A stretch of DNA of 64,000 bases from Nitzschia sp. pyKryTriq1. Taxonomy: Eukaryota > Bacillariophyta > Bacillariophyceae > Bacillariales > Bacillariaceae. Where the stretch lies: assembly GCA_956465555.1 (NCBI GenBank), contig OY101117.1, forward strand, positions 2,976,001 to 3,040,000. The letters are read 5' to 3'. Every line of letters begins with the position of its first letter. Within the stretch, counting starts at the first letter, position 1. Shown here piece by piece: positions 62,983 through 64,000 of this stretch. The notes beneath the pieces were generated by a model. The model had not been told where the DNA came from and did no database searches. It saw nothing but the letters and a program-made list of their open reading frames with translations. The position numbers and the translations under genes were made by a program.

Positions 62983-63453
62983 CGAGGAGCAAAGTACTGG
63001 TACCGTACCTGGTACAGTACCGTATTGTGATGTGATGGTGGTGTCCCCTTCGTCATTGTCTCCTGCAACAACAGGAAGGAGCAAGACAAACGCAACAAGA
63101 GAAAGAGCCAGCAAAAGCCCTGGGCGGGCCTCCCTGCCGGTACGTACTACCGGTACAAGTGTACGGTACCAGTAGCTGGTACTACCGGTACGGCATTACG
63201 GTACAGTACCTGGTACAGTACAGCACAGGTACTGTACAATACTACGGTACCAGGTACAAGTAGCTGCCGTCCGCACATGTTGACAATAATGGCGCGACTG
63301 GTATGTATGCATATATATAATTGGGGCAGGGTGGGTCGCCTGTTACACCACTACTGGTACATACATACATATACAAAGATTTGTGATGAGAACATCATGA
63401 ACAGCTAATATATCCATATCAAGACCATCATTATCACTGTCTGTAGTATCATT

Positions 63454-63610
63454 TAATAAAGCAAAACTAGTGTTGCTAATCGATTGCTTTCTAATATTGT
63501 GAGCTTTAAACTATTTGCTTTTGGTTTGCTTGTAAGATGTAATAAAGCAAAACTAGTGTTGCTAGCTAATCGATTGCTTTCTAACATTGTGAGCTTTAAA
63601 CTATTTGCTT
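63454..63610. repeat. imperfect tandem duplication, about 70 bp unit
   Basis: Copies 63454-63520 and 63540-63610; the second has four extra bases (AGCT) and one substitution (AATATT against AACATT). Confidence 0.85.
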
Positions 63611-64000
63611 CTTTTGAATCAATATGTCCGAATAGTATGTAGCCAGCGGCGATGGCTTCTCTGTGTTTTCACCATCCTCATAACTTGCGACACTCTCAAT
63701 ATCGAATAGCGATAGCAAGAAATTTTCATCATAGCCCACCCGCCGCCGACCCTTCTTGTTTGACCGAGGAGCTCGATTCAAGCTATGCTTCAAGCTCGCC
63801 CGGTCAAAATTTGGAAAGGCACGGTTCGAGCATATGCTCCAGTAACTAGACCGCAAAATTTCCAACTATTTCAGTCCTACCAGTCCGGCGGAAGAAGACT
63901 ACTAGCAGAAGCGGTGAGCGGAGCGTGCCGCTCGTTAGATCGTGCCCCAGACGGAATAAAACCCCGTTAAATCGCACCCGACTGTACCGGTACGTACAGT

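Larger units (their letters stand above)
62937..64000. other. repeat-rich right end
   Basis: TAGTTG x3 plus TAGTGG x4 (62941-62982), a GTAC/ACCGGTA cluster (62998-63258), an imperfect direct repeat of about 70 bp (63454-63520 and 63540-63610, AAAGCAAAACTAGTGTTGCT start), and an 89-codon minus-strand open frame (63865-63596, starts at a TTG, includes NKKGRRRVGYDENFLLSLFD) that may be the last exon of a gene outside the window. Confidence 0.5.

Noticed and set aside
62937-63098. Repeat-rich His/Tyr/Asn N-terminus of the coiled-coil protein
   Set aside because: The residues come from a hexamer microsatellite and the frame begins at a non-ATG codon; more likely leader.
1-64000. CRISPR array, bacterial operon or prophage
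   Set aside because: No regularly spaced repeats of array type were seen, and genes have introns and eukaryotic families throughout.

Overview
The window reads as nuclear DNA of a diatom, most likely a raphid pennate; I cannot name the species. Reasons: compact genes with few short introns (64-399 bp, GT-AG); several pre-proteins that start with an ER signal peptide followed by a diatom ASAFAP-like plastid motif (SHAFTCK, TDAFATPS, SRAWSPS); a metacaspase with the p10 domain ahead of p20 (type III, known from algae with secondary plastids); an animal-type selenocysteine thioredoxin reductase; and Ty1/copia-type LTR remains of the sort common in diatoms. Roughly 27 protein genes sit on both strands, mostly as divergent or convergent pairs. 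I found no rRNA, convincing tRNA or CRISPR array.

Layout. 0-5.6 kb: alpha/beta hydrolase, eIF3e, DRG1 GTPase. 5.7-6.6 kb: a short copia-type LTR element with matching target duplications. 7-13 kb: AT-hook protein, D-cysteine desulfhydrase, Golgi-type sulfotransferase. 13-23 kb: MON1, a large secreted G8/beta-helix protein, LURP-one-related protein, LON protein with a LYR-like N-terminus, BolA, type III metacaspase. 23.7-24.2 kb: second, older copia remnant. 24.5-37 kb: CHK2/Rad53-type kinase, plastid methyltransferase-like protein, two divergent plastid-targeted genes, TFIIB-like factor, plastid DEAD-box helicase. 37.4-45.6 kb: selenocysteine TrxR with a candidate SECIS, GT49 glycosyltransferase, double-MYND protein. 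46-52 kb: phosphoglycerate kinase, RNA polymerase III subunit C11, canonical importin alpha. 52.5-57 kb: nucleobase-type permease beside two RutB/biuret-hydrolase-like cysteine hydrolases, the best candidate for a functional gene cluster. 57.6-63 kb: unknown secreted protein, a strongly diverged importin-alpha paralogue, a possible Mis12-like coiled-coil protein.

Two points matter for anyone using this annotation. First, most multi-exon genes here were joined from GT-AG splice sites read by eye, and several of them have a tiny first or last exon (importin alpha 16 nt, TrxR last exon 23 nt, metacaspase first exon 51 nt). Second, gene-free stretches are packed with short palindromes of two families, GTAC/TACCGGTA-type and CTCTACTAGTAGAG-type, whose role is unknown.
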